From Pisolithus tinctorius (lineage: Eukaryota > Basidiomycota > Agaricomycetes > Boletales > Pisolithaceae), in contig JANFAH010000171.1 in the NCBI GenBank assembly GCA_024663395.1, positions 1 through 42,743 on the forward strand: DNA of 42,743 bases. The letters are read 5' to 3'. Below, piece after piece: positions 23,957 to 36,385 of the stretch. How positions within the stretch are numbered: the first letter of the stretch is position 1; each line of letters opens with the position of its first letter. Position numbers and translations under genes: made by a program. The notes below the pieces were generated by a model. It had not been told where the DNA came from, did no database searches, and was given only the letters and a program-made list of their open reading frames with translations.

Positions 23957-26310
23957 TTAAAGTGGTTGGAGACCCAGTAGTCCTTGACATGCTCCTTCCA
24001 CGTCTGCAACCTATTTGAAAAATATGACGGTTCATTTATTCGACACGTCGTGAGAGATTGAATACCAACCTCTTTTGGCGCTGCAACACTAAGGATAATG
24101 GGATGTTCCTTGCCTACTAAAACCTCATCCTGCGCGCATACACAGTAAACCCGTGAGATCTCTTTATTCAGAAAGGCTGTGACTTACTTCAATTCGAATT
24201 CCCATATTATGGAAATTTTTGGGGAATTGAGGCAGGGGCGGTACATAAATACCTTGGAAACGCACGGAGAAGGCTTTAACAGCGCAGCCGCGATTAGGTT
24301 GTGTAATTTCATATACCTGGTTCTATGGTAATAACCATCCCCGCCTTTAATCTGATGAAGAGATCGTCCCATATACGGCGTATCTATTTTAGCTTACGAA
24401 AAAACTTACCGTCCTCCCCGATCAAAATTCGACGATTCGTGCAAATCTATCATGGACACGTCAGCGGCCCGTTGCTAGCCTGTCTGTCAGAATGCAGATA
24501 GGGAGACTCCCACCTATGCCAATAGGGTGGCTCAAGAAATGGGGGTAAAGGACTCGCTCCACTTCGCCCGCGTGTAGCCGAAAACCGAGCTGGTTGAGTT
24601 CGACTCGGAGAAACTCGCATGAGCGTCGGTGGAGTTCGTGTAAGGTGAAGGATGCGGTTTCGGTGCATTGGCCAATAAGAGCTTTTTGAGCAGTAAGGAC
24701 AGCAGTGTAAAGATCATGTTGTGCTGATGTAAAACTTCCCGAGGCTGGATATGTACGTGCTAATGAATGCAGTTGCGGGCAAGCCATGGGTTAATGGTAA
24801 TAAAGCACATCACAACAGTATCACTGACTTATATCTGAAGCATAACCACTGAATTTGTGATTGTGTCAGTATAGATGTGTCGATAGAAGGCAGATGTACA
24901 CCATACTTGTATTCGCACCCAGCGTCCACTAGAATCAGCTCGCCATCCTGGATAACTTGGTTGTTCGACGTGTAATGTATTATGAGTGCGTTAGGTCTAG
25001 AGTATATGAAGTCATCAGCATATCCTTGCCCTACTGAATAACAAAAAAATTACCCGGATGCAACGACGGGTACATAAGCCAAGCGTTGAGACCCAGAGAG
25101 GCTACAAAGATATTCGAAATGAGCTGCAATCGCACTCTCTGAAGTACCTGGCTGAGTGAACCGCATGGTCTTGGATGATCGGGTAAGCTTGGCTTATTGG
25201 AAAGGAACACAGCACCGACCTTTGCGAACGCATGGCCACTAATGTCTGCGGCGGCGCGCATGACCTGTTGTTCACGCTTGCTCTTAATAGACCGCAACTT
25301 CGCTATCAAAGGAGCCAAAGGTTGCCTTCTAGGAATCCAGAGTGAGTCGACCACGGATTCACATTCTGAGTTGGACCGGGCAGAGGGTGACAGGTATCTC
25401 AGCAAGGACTTTGCTGTCCGTGGAGACCGTTTGGTGGACGCGTTGGGTAAATCAATGTAGATATTGGAATAAATGCCTGCAAGAGATTTAAGCCGAGCAG
25501 GAAATACGTGAATGGGCAACGCATCGTCAGCCCTGAAGATGGAAACAACATCTTTGAAACTTGTCCTAATCGACACAGGTAAGTATGACGCAAAGGGCAG
25601 ACGAGGTATGGGGTCACCTAGCACCCTCCCATTTTTCCTTCGCAGAATCCTTTCCGCCGGAAAATAGCGTCATCCGATATCCACGAGAATTGGATGTCTT
25701 CTCTAGAACAGGGGGTAAAGGGGTCACCTAACTGTGCATACACTCAGGCTCACCAAGTATGACAGCCGCGTCGGGTTCCTCGAAACCCGTTAAATACCAA
25801 AAGTCAGAGGCCTGACGGAATTTATAGCTACTCTGAGGTTCAGGGGCTCAAGAGTGCAGACCGAGTGCAGACAACCTACAAAATGTCTTTGAACGAATGA
25901 GACCCATCATCTACACGACGACTTCCGACGGTGCGACGCACTTCCGCTCATATATTTGATGGGAGCTGCTACCAAAACGACAAGAGAATCGCTCGGAAGG
26001 CTATCCATGAGGGTCCTCCGCCGACATTCATACTCATCAGCAGGTATACCAGGTGTCAGCTCGTGCGGTCTCACTTTCAAGGGAAGAAGAGATTGTTTCA
26101 GCATTCTACCCATTGGGTTCATCCAGCGAAACACTCACGGAGATGGGGGTGAGATGGGAATAGCGGTTGGCCATAATTTGAAGGTTTATGGTTCTGCGCA
26201 CTACCGGCCACTGTTGCGAGTGCCCTCAACCCGCGACCGCACGTTCTCAGAGGTGCTGTGGCTCGCCATGTGGGCTTTTGCAACGCCAAACGCAGTTGGC
26301 GGACTGACAT
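23957..26310 (-). CDS. ICP55: Mitochondrial Xaa-Pro aminopeptidase, ICP55/XPNPEP3 type
   Basis: Peptidase family M24B. In yeast ICP55 trims one residue from imported mitochondrial proteins after presequence cleavage. Fifteen exons: 26310-26139, 26073-25942, 25886-25880, 25830-25754, 25702-25618, 25565-25220, 25169-25054, 24996-24907, 24848-24829, 24759-24514, 24446-24410, 24351-24317, 24252-24188, 24129-24070 and 24010-23957. They give an exact frame of 513 aa. The start has an Arg-rich presequence (MSVRQLRLALQKPTWRAT) and then the AMP_N domain with PHELTPGI and DFWYLTGFEEPDAAVIL. Metal and catalytic residues are intact: VDAGCE, SDITR, HPIGIDLHE, ITIEPG and RIEDEVLV. A 7-nt micro-exon (25880-25886) supplies the conserved N-I-F of the YMSGNIF motif, and another exon has only 20 nt. 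Confidence 0.93.
25880..25886 (-). other. 7-nt micro-exon in the aminopeptidase gene
   Basis: On the minus strand, ACATTTT lies between acceptor TTCAAAG and donor GTAGGT. It joins YMSG to SYKFRQASDFWY with N-I-F between, matching the family. The flanking introns would be 55 and 49 nt, normal here. Confidence 0.75.
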
Positions 26311-26480
26311 GGACCAATGAAAGTTATATACAAAAATGGTAGGTACAAGTAAAATAATTCAAGACATAATCACGCGCGCTTGTACTGCAATTAGGCCGAT
26401 CGAAGGGGGCATAGTCTGGTGTGGAGGCGGAGCATGGGCTTGGTGCTGCACCCCCACAACGACGCTCGCATACGCTAACC
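26311..26480. promoter_or_regulatory. Divergent promoter region between ICP55 and the lipase
   Basis: About 170 bp separates the two chosen start codons. A frame at 26268 could give the lipase extra N-terminal residues through a short spliced exon, but it would overlap the ICP55 presequence. I therefore prefer the ATG at 26481. No clear promoter motif is visible. Confidence 0.4.
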
Positions 26481-29143
26481 ATGCGCTATGACTGGGAACG
26501 ATACAGCAGACAAGGCATCGACGTGGCTTCAACACTCACCGCGCTCGCCTTTTCTGCTGTAAGAACGACTACAAAGTTCGGGGTGCGTCTTCCATTTGTG
26601 TTCGTGTGCCAGTCAATAATGCTCAGTCGATGTTACTAAGTTTTCGCTCGTCCGCAACGTCGCATCTAGTACCGTCGGTGCAACGGCCAATGCTCTTGAT
26701 TACACTGTGTTCGGCAACAACGTCACCGCCCCAGTCATCGAAGGGGCCGTTGCCAGCGCCATAAACTTTGCAGAGGCGCTTACCCTTGCGCCGATTTTTC
26801 TTGGTGAATATATATCCGCTGCCTCTCTACGGGTGGCACACAGCTCCATCGATATCCTTTCGATCATATTCTCTGGCAGCACTGAGGCTTCCTTTTCGTT
26901 GGTCTCTTTTATTCATCTGGTGAAACGAGAATGGTACAACCCAGCGGCGCCAAAGGGGAGCATACCCAGGAAGAATTACGGCATAAGAGAGGTCGGAAAG
27001 GCCATCGTCGCTTGGGTAGCACTTCAAGGCGTGACCCAGGAGTGGCACGAAAAAGAGTGGAAGAATTCTCTACGCGAAATCGAGGTGCATGATCCACATA
27101 GTGGACCACAACTCAAACGTGTGCCGTCGCGTGTCCGTGTCACTTCCGACGTCATCTTCCCCGGAAACCGTGGCCAGCTCATTTCCGCAGATATTGGAGA
27201 GGCTCCCCCAGGTACTCAGAATACCCGCAAGCGATCCTTGAGTGTTCTCTCCCGTGTTTCGTTTTCATCCATGTCGACTGTTAGGCGAAAGGATAAAGAA
27301 GACCTCTTCGAGCGGCCGCAGAAATCAATAGACGAGATTAAATCAAATTTACGACGCTTCTCGAAAATGGTTTTAGCGGGGTACGGCGGTGCCAGTCTGT
27401 TGTTCTTCGGGGTTTCACCCTGGCTCACTTCAACATCGAACCGAATAACACCCCCTACCACAAGGAACCAGAAAGAAGTGGAAGAGGCTCAGTTGGAAAG
27501 TGCTATCAATGCTGCAGAAGCAGAGGCTGAAGGCGATTCTTCATACCCTTCCTCGACGCCCGATAATTTGGAATTTTCGTGGTGGGATATCCTAATGGGA
27601 AAGCATGATAAGGAAATATTTGAGAGGTCTGTGCATGGCGATACTCCGAATACCCGGGACGTGCGGGCCCGCGTCCGCGCAACAGCAGTCATCGGTATCG
27701 AACGGCAGATGCCAAGATTTTGGGTGCTCACAGACCACGACAGACGTCAGGTCGTTCTCGTTCTTCGAGGTTCGTTCTTTTCTAGAGGGCGACTCGCTCC
27801 TACGGAAAGTGGATGTATTGAAATCCTTACTTCACAGGTACCATGTCCCTGAACGAGCTAGCAGTTGACCTGACTTGTGTACCTGTCGAATTTATACCTT
27901 CATGGAGCGTGTCAGGAGAAGACAAGTATCATCACGATACCCATAGCCCTAGCGATAACAAAGTACCGGCTGCGAATGCAGGACGACCACAGCTTCCCAG
28001 AAGGCCGTCGTTGAGGTCATACCCGTCATTAGATAGACGTCCGCGATACCATGTTCACGGTGGGATGCTTCGCATGGCGCGCGTGATGGGTGAAATTGGA
28101 AAGCCTGTACACCGCGCTGTAGCGAACGCTCTCAGCCGAAACCCTGGTTATGGTTCGTCCACAAAACCTTCCATCGCGTCTACTTCGTGAACTAATGGCG
28201 TTGTTTGGTGGACACAGAATTGATTCTCTGTGGGCACAGCCTTGGAGCGGGGGTTGCTACATTACTCGCTCTGGTGAGTGGCATTCCAAAGGAAGTGAAG
28301 AGGGTCATTACGTGTCTCATCGATTCCACGCACCAATTACAGATGTGGGCAGATCCGACAACGTGCTTGACCATTCCTTCGAGTGGATTGCCAGCCGACT
28401 GTCCCGTATTCGTGTATGCATTCGCTCCTCCGTACGTGGCTTCTTTGCGTTTTTGATGTAAAGCCTCACCGCAATTCTGGCCCTGCTGGAAACAGGTGCC
28501 TTACGGATGCAACACTGAGCCACTTGGCGTCGAACTTGGTAGTCTCGTTTGTATATTCGGACGATGTTGTATCCAGGCTCTCGTTAGGATCCGTCCGGGA
28601 CATCCGGAATGCGGCTTTGTTACTTTGTGATGCGAATGAAAGAGGGGAGGAGGGGTACTCAGTCACTACGCAACGGGCCAGGGAATGGAAAAGCGGGAAA
28701 GGGTCCGATGATGATTTTCGATGGGTAAGTGATTGTCTGGATCCTGCTTGGGGCGGGGTGCGCACTGTCGGGCGGACTTTTCTGTTGTTCATGATTTCTT
28801 GTCTTTGCTAATGTTTTCCATCCGCAGTTTCTGGCGATGCGTAGGACGCTCGAGGCCAATATGCATATGGCAGATCTCTTTCCACCAGGTCGCGTCTTCT
28901 GGGCGCGTAGAGATGGAGATCTCCCACCTTCCCAAAGACTGACAACTTCGACAGACAAAGTTAGGCTTTTCGAGGTGCTGGATACCGAAAATGTCTTTTC
29001 ACAGATTGTCTTTTCACGTAGCATGTTGGGGTACGTCGTGGCTTTTCTCTCTCACACTGACGGCCGAACTGATATGGCATCTTCGTCCACTTAGTGCCCA
29101 TATGCCGCACAGATACGATCAAGTTTTACATGAACTGCTATGA
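26481..29143 (+). CDS. Class 3 lipase, diacylglycerol lipase-like
   Basis: Alpha/beta-hydrolase of the lipase class 3 (DAGL) family, expected to hydrolyse acylglycerols. Eight exons: 26481-26582, 26641-27769, 27838-28152, 28218-28273, 28343-28431, 28496-28724, 28828-29030 and 29095-29143. They give an exact frame of 723 aa. The N-terminal 200 residues hold hydrophobic, possibly membrane-associated helices (GYGGASLLFFGVSPWL lies later, near residue 280). The catalytic half starts at VVLVLRGTMSLNELAVDL. It has the nucleophile elbow GHSLGAG, a likely catalytic Asp in VYSDDVVSR and His in GAHMPHRYD, the usual order. The start at 26481 reads MRYDWERYSRQGID. An earlier start at 26268 with an extra splice is possible. 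The gene is divergent from ICP55. Confidence 0.88.
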
Positions 29144-29602
29144 CTTCTTGGTCTAGAGTGGGTCCACGAGATCCTCACCGAGTTATCTGTATACCGCTGA
29201 GATTCATTACACATTCCACGGTCGTTACTACTAATTTACGACGCATGTAATACCAAGTACCCCGAAGCAAACCAAGCGACGGGATAAACCATGTACATAT
29301 AACTGTAACTTTCTTGTTGTTCAACTGATTCGATGTTTCGGACGAATTCAGCCGCTTAGAATGATTTGCTGTCAGGTCCAACGATGTGGTACTGTTTCAT
29401 CATTACTATTGAGGCATATCACCATGTGGCGGTCAATGATAAGTGCAGGATAAATTCGATGATCGCTAGTTAGTGCCAGTGCTGGTAAGCTTGATCGGCA
29501 ATGAGCCATTCGCTTATCTAATGCCGAAGTTGGCCCAATCGGCGAATCCCGTGCGCCCCGCAGACGGACTCAGCACAGAAGCGGGGCTCTGTCCAACGCA
29601 AC
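29144..29602. other. Intergenic between the lipase and the BIG1-like gene
   Basis: No coding region is seen. It should hold the lipase 3' UTR and the promoter of the gene at 29603. Confidence 0.5.
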
Positions 29603-30651
29603 ATGATTGCACACACGGTTCTGCTGGCATTGTTGCCTGTTGCTGGCGTATTTGGATTCTCAAACACAGTACCATTCGTTGCGTGGTCGTCGAAAAGGTA
29701 TGATGCATATATTGCTACCGTTATTGACAGTCAATCAACCATAACGCGCAGCTCGAATGTAGTTTCACCTATTTCACCCAGTACGCACCCAAGCCACGGC
29801 GCGTTACTCGAAAGCATAACGCAAGACGAAAATATTTGCTCGTTCGATGCCATTTTCGTGATTGACCATCCAGGGGTAAGTCGCTCAGGTCCTCCGTGTG
29901 TACATCCTGTGTTTGACTGGTCAAACTCTTTCAGTTACATAATTCAGACCTCCGGGGTTTGCATCCATCGTGCGGCGTCGCAACCGCTCTCAAGAATGCG
30001 CCATCCTCTCGACAGTTCCCTCACGTTGAGCGGAGGATCGTGTCTCCGGATCCAGATTCGTTCTCGGAACGAGTCGCGAACCAATGCGACTTTGCGTTGG
30101 TAGATATCAGGCCCGAGTCTGGCGTATGGACACTCGATGGAAATAAGAAGCATATCTTGACGATGTCGATGCCCCCACTCGGAGGCCCCGCCACGCACCG
30201 GAAAATTGTTATGTCTCAACACGGTATGTACATGCATATCCTAAGCGCACCAGTACGCTGAGACTATGTTCCTTGAACCTCATTTAAAGAACAAATCATC
30301 TCTGGAGCTTTGGAGAAACTTGCTGTTCTATCACCCAACCACCTGGTCCTCTATTCGGGGTCCCCACTTCCAGCAGAGAAACGCCAGCTATCCGAATTTG
30401 ATCCAGATTTTGACGAGGATGGTGATGACCCAGTATTCCAAGCAAACGTCGTAGCTACCGCCCCAGCAGACGGAAGCATTCTCCAGCGATACCAGCTCCT
30501 GACACCTGCGCTCATCATGTCACTACTGCTCGTCTTCGTCATTTTAATACCGATTGTGGTGCTTGGTATTACAGCGCTTTCCAGTATTCAATCACCTCTG
30601 CGTACTGAGGCACCCGCAAGCTATAGTGCTCACGAAAAGAAGGTCCAGTAA
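29603..30651 (+). CDS. BIG1: BIG1/VOA1-like ER membrane protein
   Basis: In yeast, Big1 is an ER protein needed for normal beta-1,6-glucan, and the related Voa1/Ac45 proteins help assemble the V-ATPase Vo sector. Four exons: 29603-29697, 29752-29875, 29935-30223 and 30290-30651. They give an exact frame of 289 aa. The protein has an N-terminal signal peptide (MIAHTVLLALLPVAGVFGFS), a luminal region with SFDAIFVIDHPGLHNSDLR, and one C-terminal membrane helix (PALIMSLLLVFVILIPIVVLGI). After the helix comes TALSSIQSPLRTE and a lysine-containing tail (HEKKVQ), the Ac45/VOA1 TM-domain pattern. KK near the C-terminus is consistent with ER retrieval. The family call rests on the C-terminal domain and layout. 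The luminal part is poorly conserved. Confidence 0.8.
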
Positions 30652-30859
30652 TACGTGGTTATTGTACATTGCGTAACCTTCTATGGCACTACCATTAATT
30701 ACAATCTCTGATAACAGAAGGGGAGGTATCAATGCACGATGGTTTTACATGTAAGGATACAAGGCAATCTAGCGAGAGCAACAACCAAGTGACAAGGGAC
30801 AGATGGAAGTGGGCGGTAGGTACTAAGGGTTGCAGAAGAACGTGGGGAATCAAATCCGG

Positions 30860-33800
30860 TTACTCGGTATCTTCCATCCGGAGAGCATCGTGCATTATCT
30901 CGAGTGCCGCCAAATGAAGCGGTAGGAGAGGGTAATCATCCGATCCTTGACCTCGCACGCCCGCAAGGACCGCGAGCTCGTGGTAATTCCGAGTAATTTC
31001 CTGGTGCATGACGTCGTCTGAAATTGCCATCGATGAGCCAGAGGATCGGAGGGTATGAAGTAGATGGATATGAAGGGTAGGGTAAGTGGCACCGGCCGCA
31101 GCCTGCCTCGGAGGGGCATGCAAAAGAATTGTTGTGCTAACGGGGAGGAGGGGAAGAGCATCAGTAACAGGTGCACCTTCGGAGTCGGGAATAAAAGAGG
31201 CGCCTGCCCAGTGTTGCGTTGTCGGTGCTGCGAGGGGAATACGGATGGTAGGGTAAAGAAGATACGTTGCCGCCGTCGAGACGTCAACATAGAGAGATTT
31301 CGTGGAGTCTTTGTTAGACGTCCGGCGTGGAAGTGCCTGATGACCAACGTTGTTTGGCAGGTTTTGCAAGAGTGACCAGGGCGTGGTGCAGTCGGCTGAA
31401 AGTATGCTTATGTGGAAGGGGGGTATGTCACGACATAGAGGAACAGTAGCTGAGAGATGGTGTATCCAAGCTAAAATGTTAAGTTGAGTAAATTGACTGA
31501 ACCTAGAAGAGAGGGGGGCAAAAAACTTGCCATCGAGTTCGCTTGCAGATAGGACTCCGAGCTTGGTTATCACCAATCGCCACTCTATATTTGCCCTCCG
31601 AGCAAACCGCGCTGCGAAATTCCAGATTTGCACTACCGCCGAAGTCTCCACATCATCATGTGTTAGCCAAGTACCAACATCGTAACTCTCTCCTCGTTGG
31701 TCAACACACGACGCCAACAGCCACTTCCCGCACGATGAGAACCGGTATCCTACATGCAGAAACGTATGTCGGTCTAGGACATCCAACGAGCGAGCCTGTC
31801 CATGTTGACTAAAGAGGACAGTCGGAGTGACAGGTCTGGACAGCGTGAACAACGGTTCTTGAAAATAAGCTTGGGTCGGCTCTCCGGTTTCGATGATTTT
31901 GCGGGACATAGTACGTTTTACCGCTCGTGAAAGTCGCTGGTAGACCGAGAAACAGAGGGTCTCGAGTTCGGCGACGTTGTCCGTCCAGTCATGAGTAGCG
32001 ATGACAGCCTCTGGAACCAGGTGGAAAAGGACGGGAAAATTTGCGCAAGACTTTTGAAGGCGCTTGATAGTAGATAGGATTTGTCGGAACAATGGAGAAG
32101 CCAACGACATTGCCAGACCAGGAATCGTAATATAAATAACGAGTGTATTTGACACAGAAGGAAGACCACCAATAAATGAAACTTGGTGACCAGTCAGGGA
32201 AAAAAAAAACGGTGCATATATAAGTTTAACACGTACCAAGATGCTTGCGTAGCGTATCCAGACGCCAAGCCAAAATACCGTCAGATATACAAAGAGCATG
32301 AGTTCCCAAGTTATGTGAACCAAGATGATGACCCTGATAATGACGCTGTGTGAATGCAACGACGGGCGGAATAATATAGCAGAACTTACACTGTAAACCG
32401 AGGACATCCTTCGCAACCAAGTCGCAGCTGTTTGTGGCTGCAATGGCCCGTTATCTTCAATGACTAGAAATGAAGTAACGTCCTTATTGCCTCCAAGTGG
32501 GGTCAAACCGAGCTTTCCCCAGAACCGAAGTGATGATGGCAGTAATTGCACTACATGACCCCCCTTTCCCATTGAAAGCATTGGCGGTTCGAGCCGTTGA
32601 AGGAGACTTCGCTCGGGCGCTGCTGCGGTGCCCGAACGCGACAGGATTTCAGTGACGCATTCAATTCCCGCACGCTTGCCCAGAAACGAAGACAGCTCTA
32701 GCGGGCCGTCTAGTACATGAACTCGCTTTATGATCCCGGCTACAGCAGCGACGTCCGCAGGCCATACATCATCTTGCCTACTTGGCAGGACGTGAACTTT
32801 GCTGGCTCGCCATGCCTTGGCAAAGATGACGTTCTCAACAACTTCGCGTGCAAGCATGTTACCAGCTGCTTCGAGGGACTTGGACTTTTCAGAAGCCGCG
32901 CCTAGAACGGCAGCAGGAGAAACTGGCGTTGGAACGGAAACCGGGACGACAGAAGGGATGGTCATAGGAGCGACTGCAGCTCCGGGTGATCGAAGTGGCT
33001 TACTAAGAGGGAGTAGGTACGGATGGTGAAACTGCATGTGAAGCAATGATGCTCCTAAAGGCAGATATGCTGGAGGGGGGGTCGCTGGACGAGGCAATGC
33101 GCCGACATCCGCAATATCTAACTCATCGGAGTCGGAAAGGGTATCTGAATCAGGATCATCAGGGTCAGCAACGACGCTCTCTGTTTCATCCCGGACGTTG
33201 TCATAATCATCCAACCAGCTCGGATGAGGGCGTCGGGGTCGGCCTTGGTCAATGGATTTGCGCTTGACGCCGATGAGCCGTCGAACGACGCCTACTCGGT
33301 GGTCTGTCGCGGCCCTGTAACGTTCCTTCCAACCGTTCGCGCTTGCTGGTGATACAAGTGGGATGGGTTCTGTGCGGTCCTCTTCATCTGGTGGGCTCGG
33401 GAGTGCGAACTTGCCCTTATCGTATTTGGAGTCAGAGAGTCTGTGGCTCTGTGCGAAAGGTATAGGATCGAAGGTCGAAGTAGCTATCAAGGACATGGGT
33501 TGATGAGTTTGCGGTGTCGCAGCCACAGACTGAGCATGGGGGGTTATTTCAGGCGATGGTAGTAACTCCGTGCACTCAGACGCCAAGTTGTGCGCATTGG
33601 AATGCGAATCGGGACCCGTAGGAGTGAAGGTATCCGTGCTCGCGATTATCGCCGTGTGTGGCATACTGGATACCGTCGGAACAGCGAGTGGTGTACTCTG
33701 TGAATGGTTCCCACTACTTAACAATCCTGACGAGAATCCCAGTGTAGTTGGCGGCCCCACAGGTGGTACAAAGCGGGTTGAAGGTGCAGAATGGGCGTGA

Positions 33801-36009
33801 GAAGTGCTTGACGGTTGATCGAAGAAGTCGAAATCGTCCTCTGTGAAGGTAATATCATCCTCGAAATCTATATTCATGCGCGAACCACCGCCGGCCCCTC
33901 CCCCTCCCCCACCGGTAATATCGCCGACGTTCATGTTGAAGGGCATATCATAACCAATGTCAAGGTTCATGAGCTCGGAAGGACCTTGAGACCAAGAGGT
34001 GCCCATATTTTCGAAGGCGTCAAACGCAGATTCAAACGGCGCCGTTGCGGCCTCCAGTTGGTCAGATGGCGCTGACGGGTCAGTATGAACCATGGCTGGC
34101 GTCGACACGGAATCAAGCGACTGGACAGATGGCTTTCCATTGGTAGATGACGGCGATGGATAAAACGTATTGATAGCGGGTGTATTGGTTTCTGGAGTGT
34201 CGGGTACCGCAGGTTGTGAAAGGCCCGGTGTCGTGGAAGGGGGAGCAGAAAGCGTTGGTTCATTCGGTGTGCTGGAAGTGACGAGTGTCTGTGTGGAGGT
34301 TGGCACTGTAACACTAGCAGGAACAGCTATGGGTGTTGTAGCTGTTCGAGGCGAGCCGGACAATTGTGCTTCGCGTTCTCGGCGTATACGCTCACGTTCC
34401 TTTTCACGCTCCCTAGCAACGGACTCGATATAGGAGCTTATTTCAGAAGTGACAGTGTCGATATTTGATGATTTGGAAAGCGACACGTATCTAAATGCAC
34501 GGAGAAGGTCGGAGGTGGGTGAGACGCAAGTACGTCTAAAGAGAGTACGGTTCGTCAGAACCGAAATGGAAGGGACTATAAGGGTATTCCCAAGCTCGGA
34601 AGAAGCGGACTCTGCAAAGATGGGGGATGAAGGCAGTGGTGGGGAGGGTTGAAGTTGAGGGGGTAGCTCAGGGATATGAGATAAAGATCGCGTAGATTGT
34701 TGAGTAATAATGGTAGAGGAAAGGCAGAGGCGCAAAGGCCAGATTATGGGCATGCCTTTATCCTCACCCTGCTTGTTTTGTACGGCAAGCCATGCGATGA
34801 TGTAGGCAGGATCTTGTTGTCTTTGAATATTTAGTCGAGATAGTTTATTTTTCTCCGGCTTTGAAATGGTGCCACACAGCTTCCACTCTCCTACACCTAG
34901 GCCTGCGAGAGACTGTTCGAACTGAGAGGTGACGGCTGAAGTTGGTCCGGTGTACGCGGAAAGATAATAAGCAGGGACTCCGAATGGGAGCAGGGTAATG
35001 GGTGCACCAGCAGCCACGGGTAACGTGACTTCTAGTGGAAGAAAATCAGTCGGACGAAAGTGAGCGTATACTTCGAGCCTCGATAGACTCAAGTGTATCT
35101 CGAGTTGGCAATGCACGAGTGGCCTGATGGTACCATCAGCGACGTCAATAAGATGAGATGGAGAAAAGAAATATACCTCAACTGTGCACCGTGCGACCAA
35201 TCTGCTGCCCATTCGTCTGAGCAAGGGGATGAACTCAGTAGGAAGCCGTTCATCATGCGATGAGCCGAGCCACCGCTGCCAGCTGGACTTTTTGATGCTT
35301 CTGTGATATCATCAATCAGGCGAGTTCTAACGGCCTCTAGGAAGTGGAAGTAAACCCCACGCAATGGCTTGCGCGGAAGCAAATTGGCGGCCGAGAATCC
35401 GTGAGCGGAAGATGAAGGACTCGATGACCAACTCAAGCATTCGGAACACGGTGATGGCTGATCGGCGCATACAGGGGAACATGGGTAGAGATCGCGGGTA
35501 CCAAACGAGGACAATTCTGACACTGGAAACAATATTAGCACAGATGCTCGAATAAAGGCAGCGCGAGAGCGGCAGACCGTGGAGTACAACTAATTGAAAG
35601 AAAGTATGATCAAAAACCAATATTCACCTTTGAGTCCGTCCATGGATAATGCTCGCAGGGTCGAGAGACATGTGTCGGTAGAATCTCCGGAGGTAAGCAT
35701 AAATGCATGTAATGCAGAGGACTCGCCATCGACGTGGGTATGAAGGAATATCGAATCAGAGAATGAAAGAGACCTGTTCCGCGATACCAAATATCGGCGT
35801 CCGTGTTCGAGGACTTCATATGGCGGACATTCACTGTCCGGAATGTAAGTGGCGAATGCCACTCGAGGATCGGCGGGTAAGGATATGACCGAAGCAAGCA
35901 ACTTGTCTGACGGTGCAACCGGGGACGGTAAGTGAGAAGAGCTTGACGTGGTATTAGGATGATGCACTGAGGCATGACTATCGTGTTTATGCGCCATGCA
36001 GAGCGACAT
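30860..36009 (-). CDS. MED13: Mediator complex subunit 13 (MED13/Ssn2)
   Basis: MED13 links the Cdk8 kinase module to core Mediator in RNA polymerase II transcription. Four exons: 36009-35628, 35522-32390, 32333-32237 and 32181-30860. The exons sum to 4,934 nt, one short of a frame of 1,644 aa. The missing base falls in an A run at 35289-35293 (minus strand), between LIDDITEAS and KKSSWQRWLGSS. Visible parts are the N-terminal domain (PPYEVLEHGRRYLVSRN, LYPCSPVCADQPSPCSECLS), a middle rich in Ser/Thr/Pro, and the conserved MID/PIWI-like C-terminal part. The latter has PLLSMGKGG-like text, PSVSNTLVIYI, CANFPVLFHLVPEAVIATHDW and a final HLAALEIMHDALRMEDTE. Both late introns (56 and 55 nt) are stop-free in the surrounding frame, so an unspliced frame stays open through them. 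The start could also be the in-frame ATG four codons later. Confidence 0.9.
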
Positions 36010-36385
36010 GGGCCGTTAGGCTGTCTCGGGGTTCCGCTTGTTTAAGGATGGCCTGGATATGAGTTAAAGTTAGACTGGCACGGGGCCAACACAAAGAGTC
36101 CGTACTGCACGAATGCGCCGCCCACCAACCAACCAACCCGAGTCTCAGCTCGACGCAGCTCAGTCCGAATCTCTTCGACAGCCCGTTCTTCACGATACCG
36201 TCATCTTCGCGCCCTTGGCTGTGGGCACAGTGCTGGCGGATAAATAATTAAATAAATTAGATAAGTAGTTATACACGTAATTAGGTAATACTCAGAACCA
36301 CGCGTGGCGTCTGGTCTGGGTTGCCACCCTCCCCCGTCCTCCGCTACTTACCTAGTGCTCAGGTTCTTGTTGTTTTCTCAAAAAA
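36010..36385. promoter_or_regulatory. Divergent promoter region between MED13 and the DUF2433 gene
   Basis: 376 bp lies between two divergent start codons. An AT-rich part at 36240-36295 (TAAATAATTAAATAAATTAG) and a CCAACCAACCAACC run near 36126 are the only notable features. Promoter function is inferred from position. Confidence 0.5.

Noticed and set aside
25833..25939. A GC-AG intron with donor AGT|GCGTCG in the aminopeptidase gene
   Set aside because: It keeps the frame, but a GTGCGT donor plus a 7-nt micro-exon gives two normal-sized introns and the conserved N-I-F residues, so I preferred that model.
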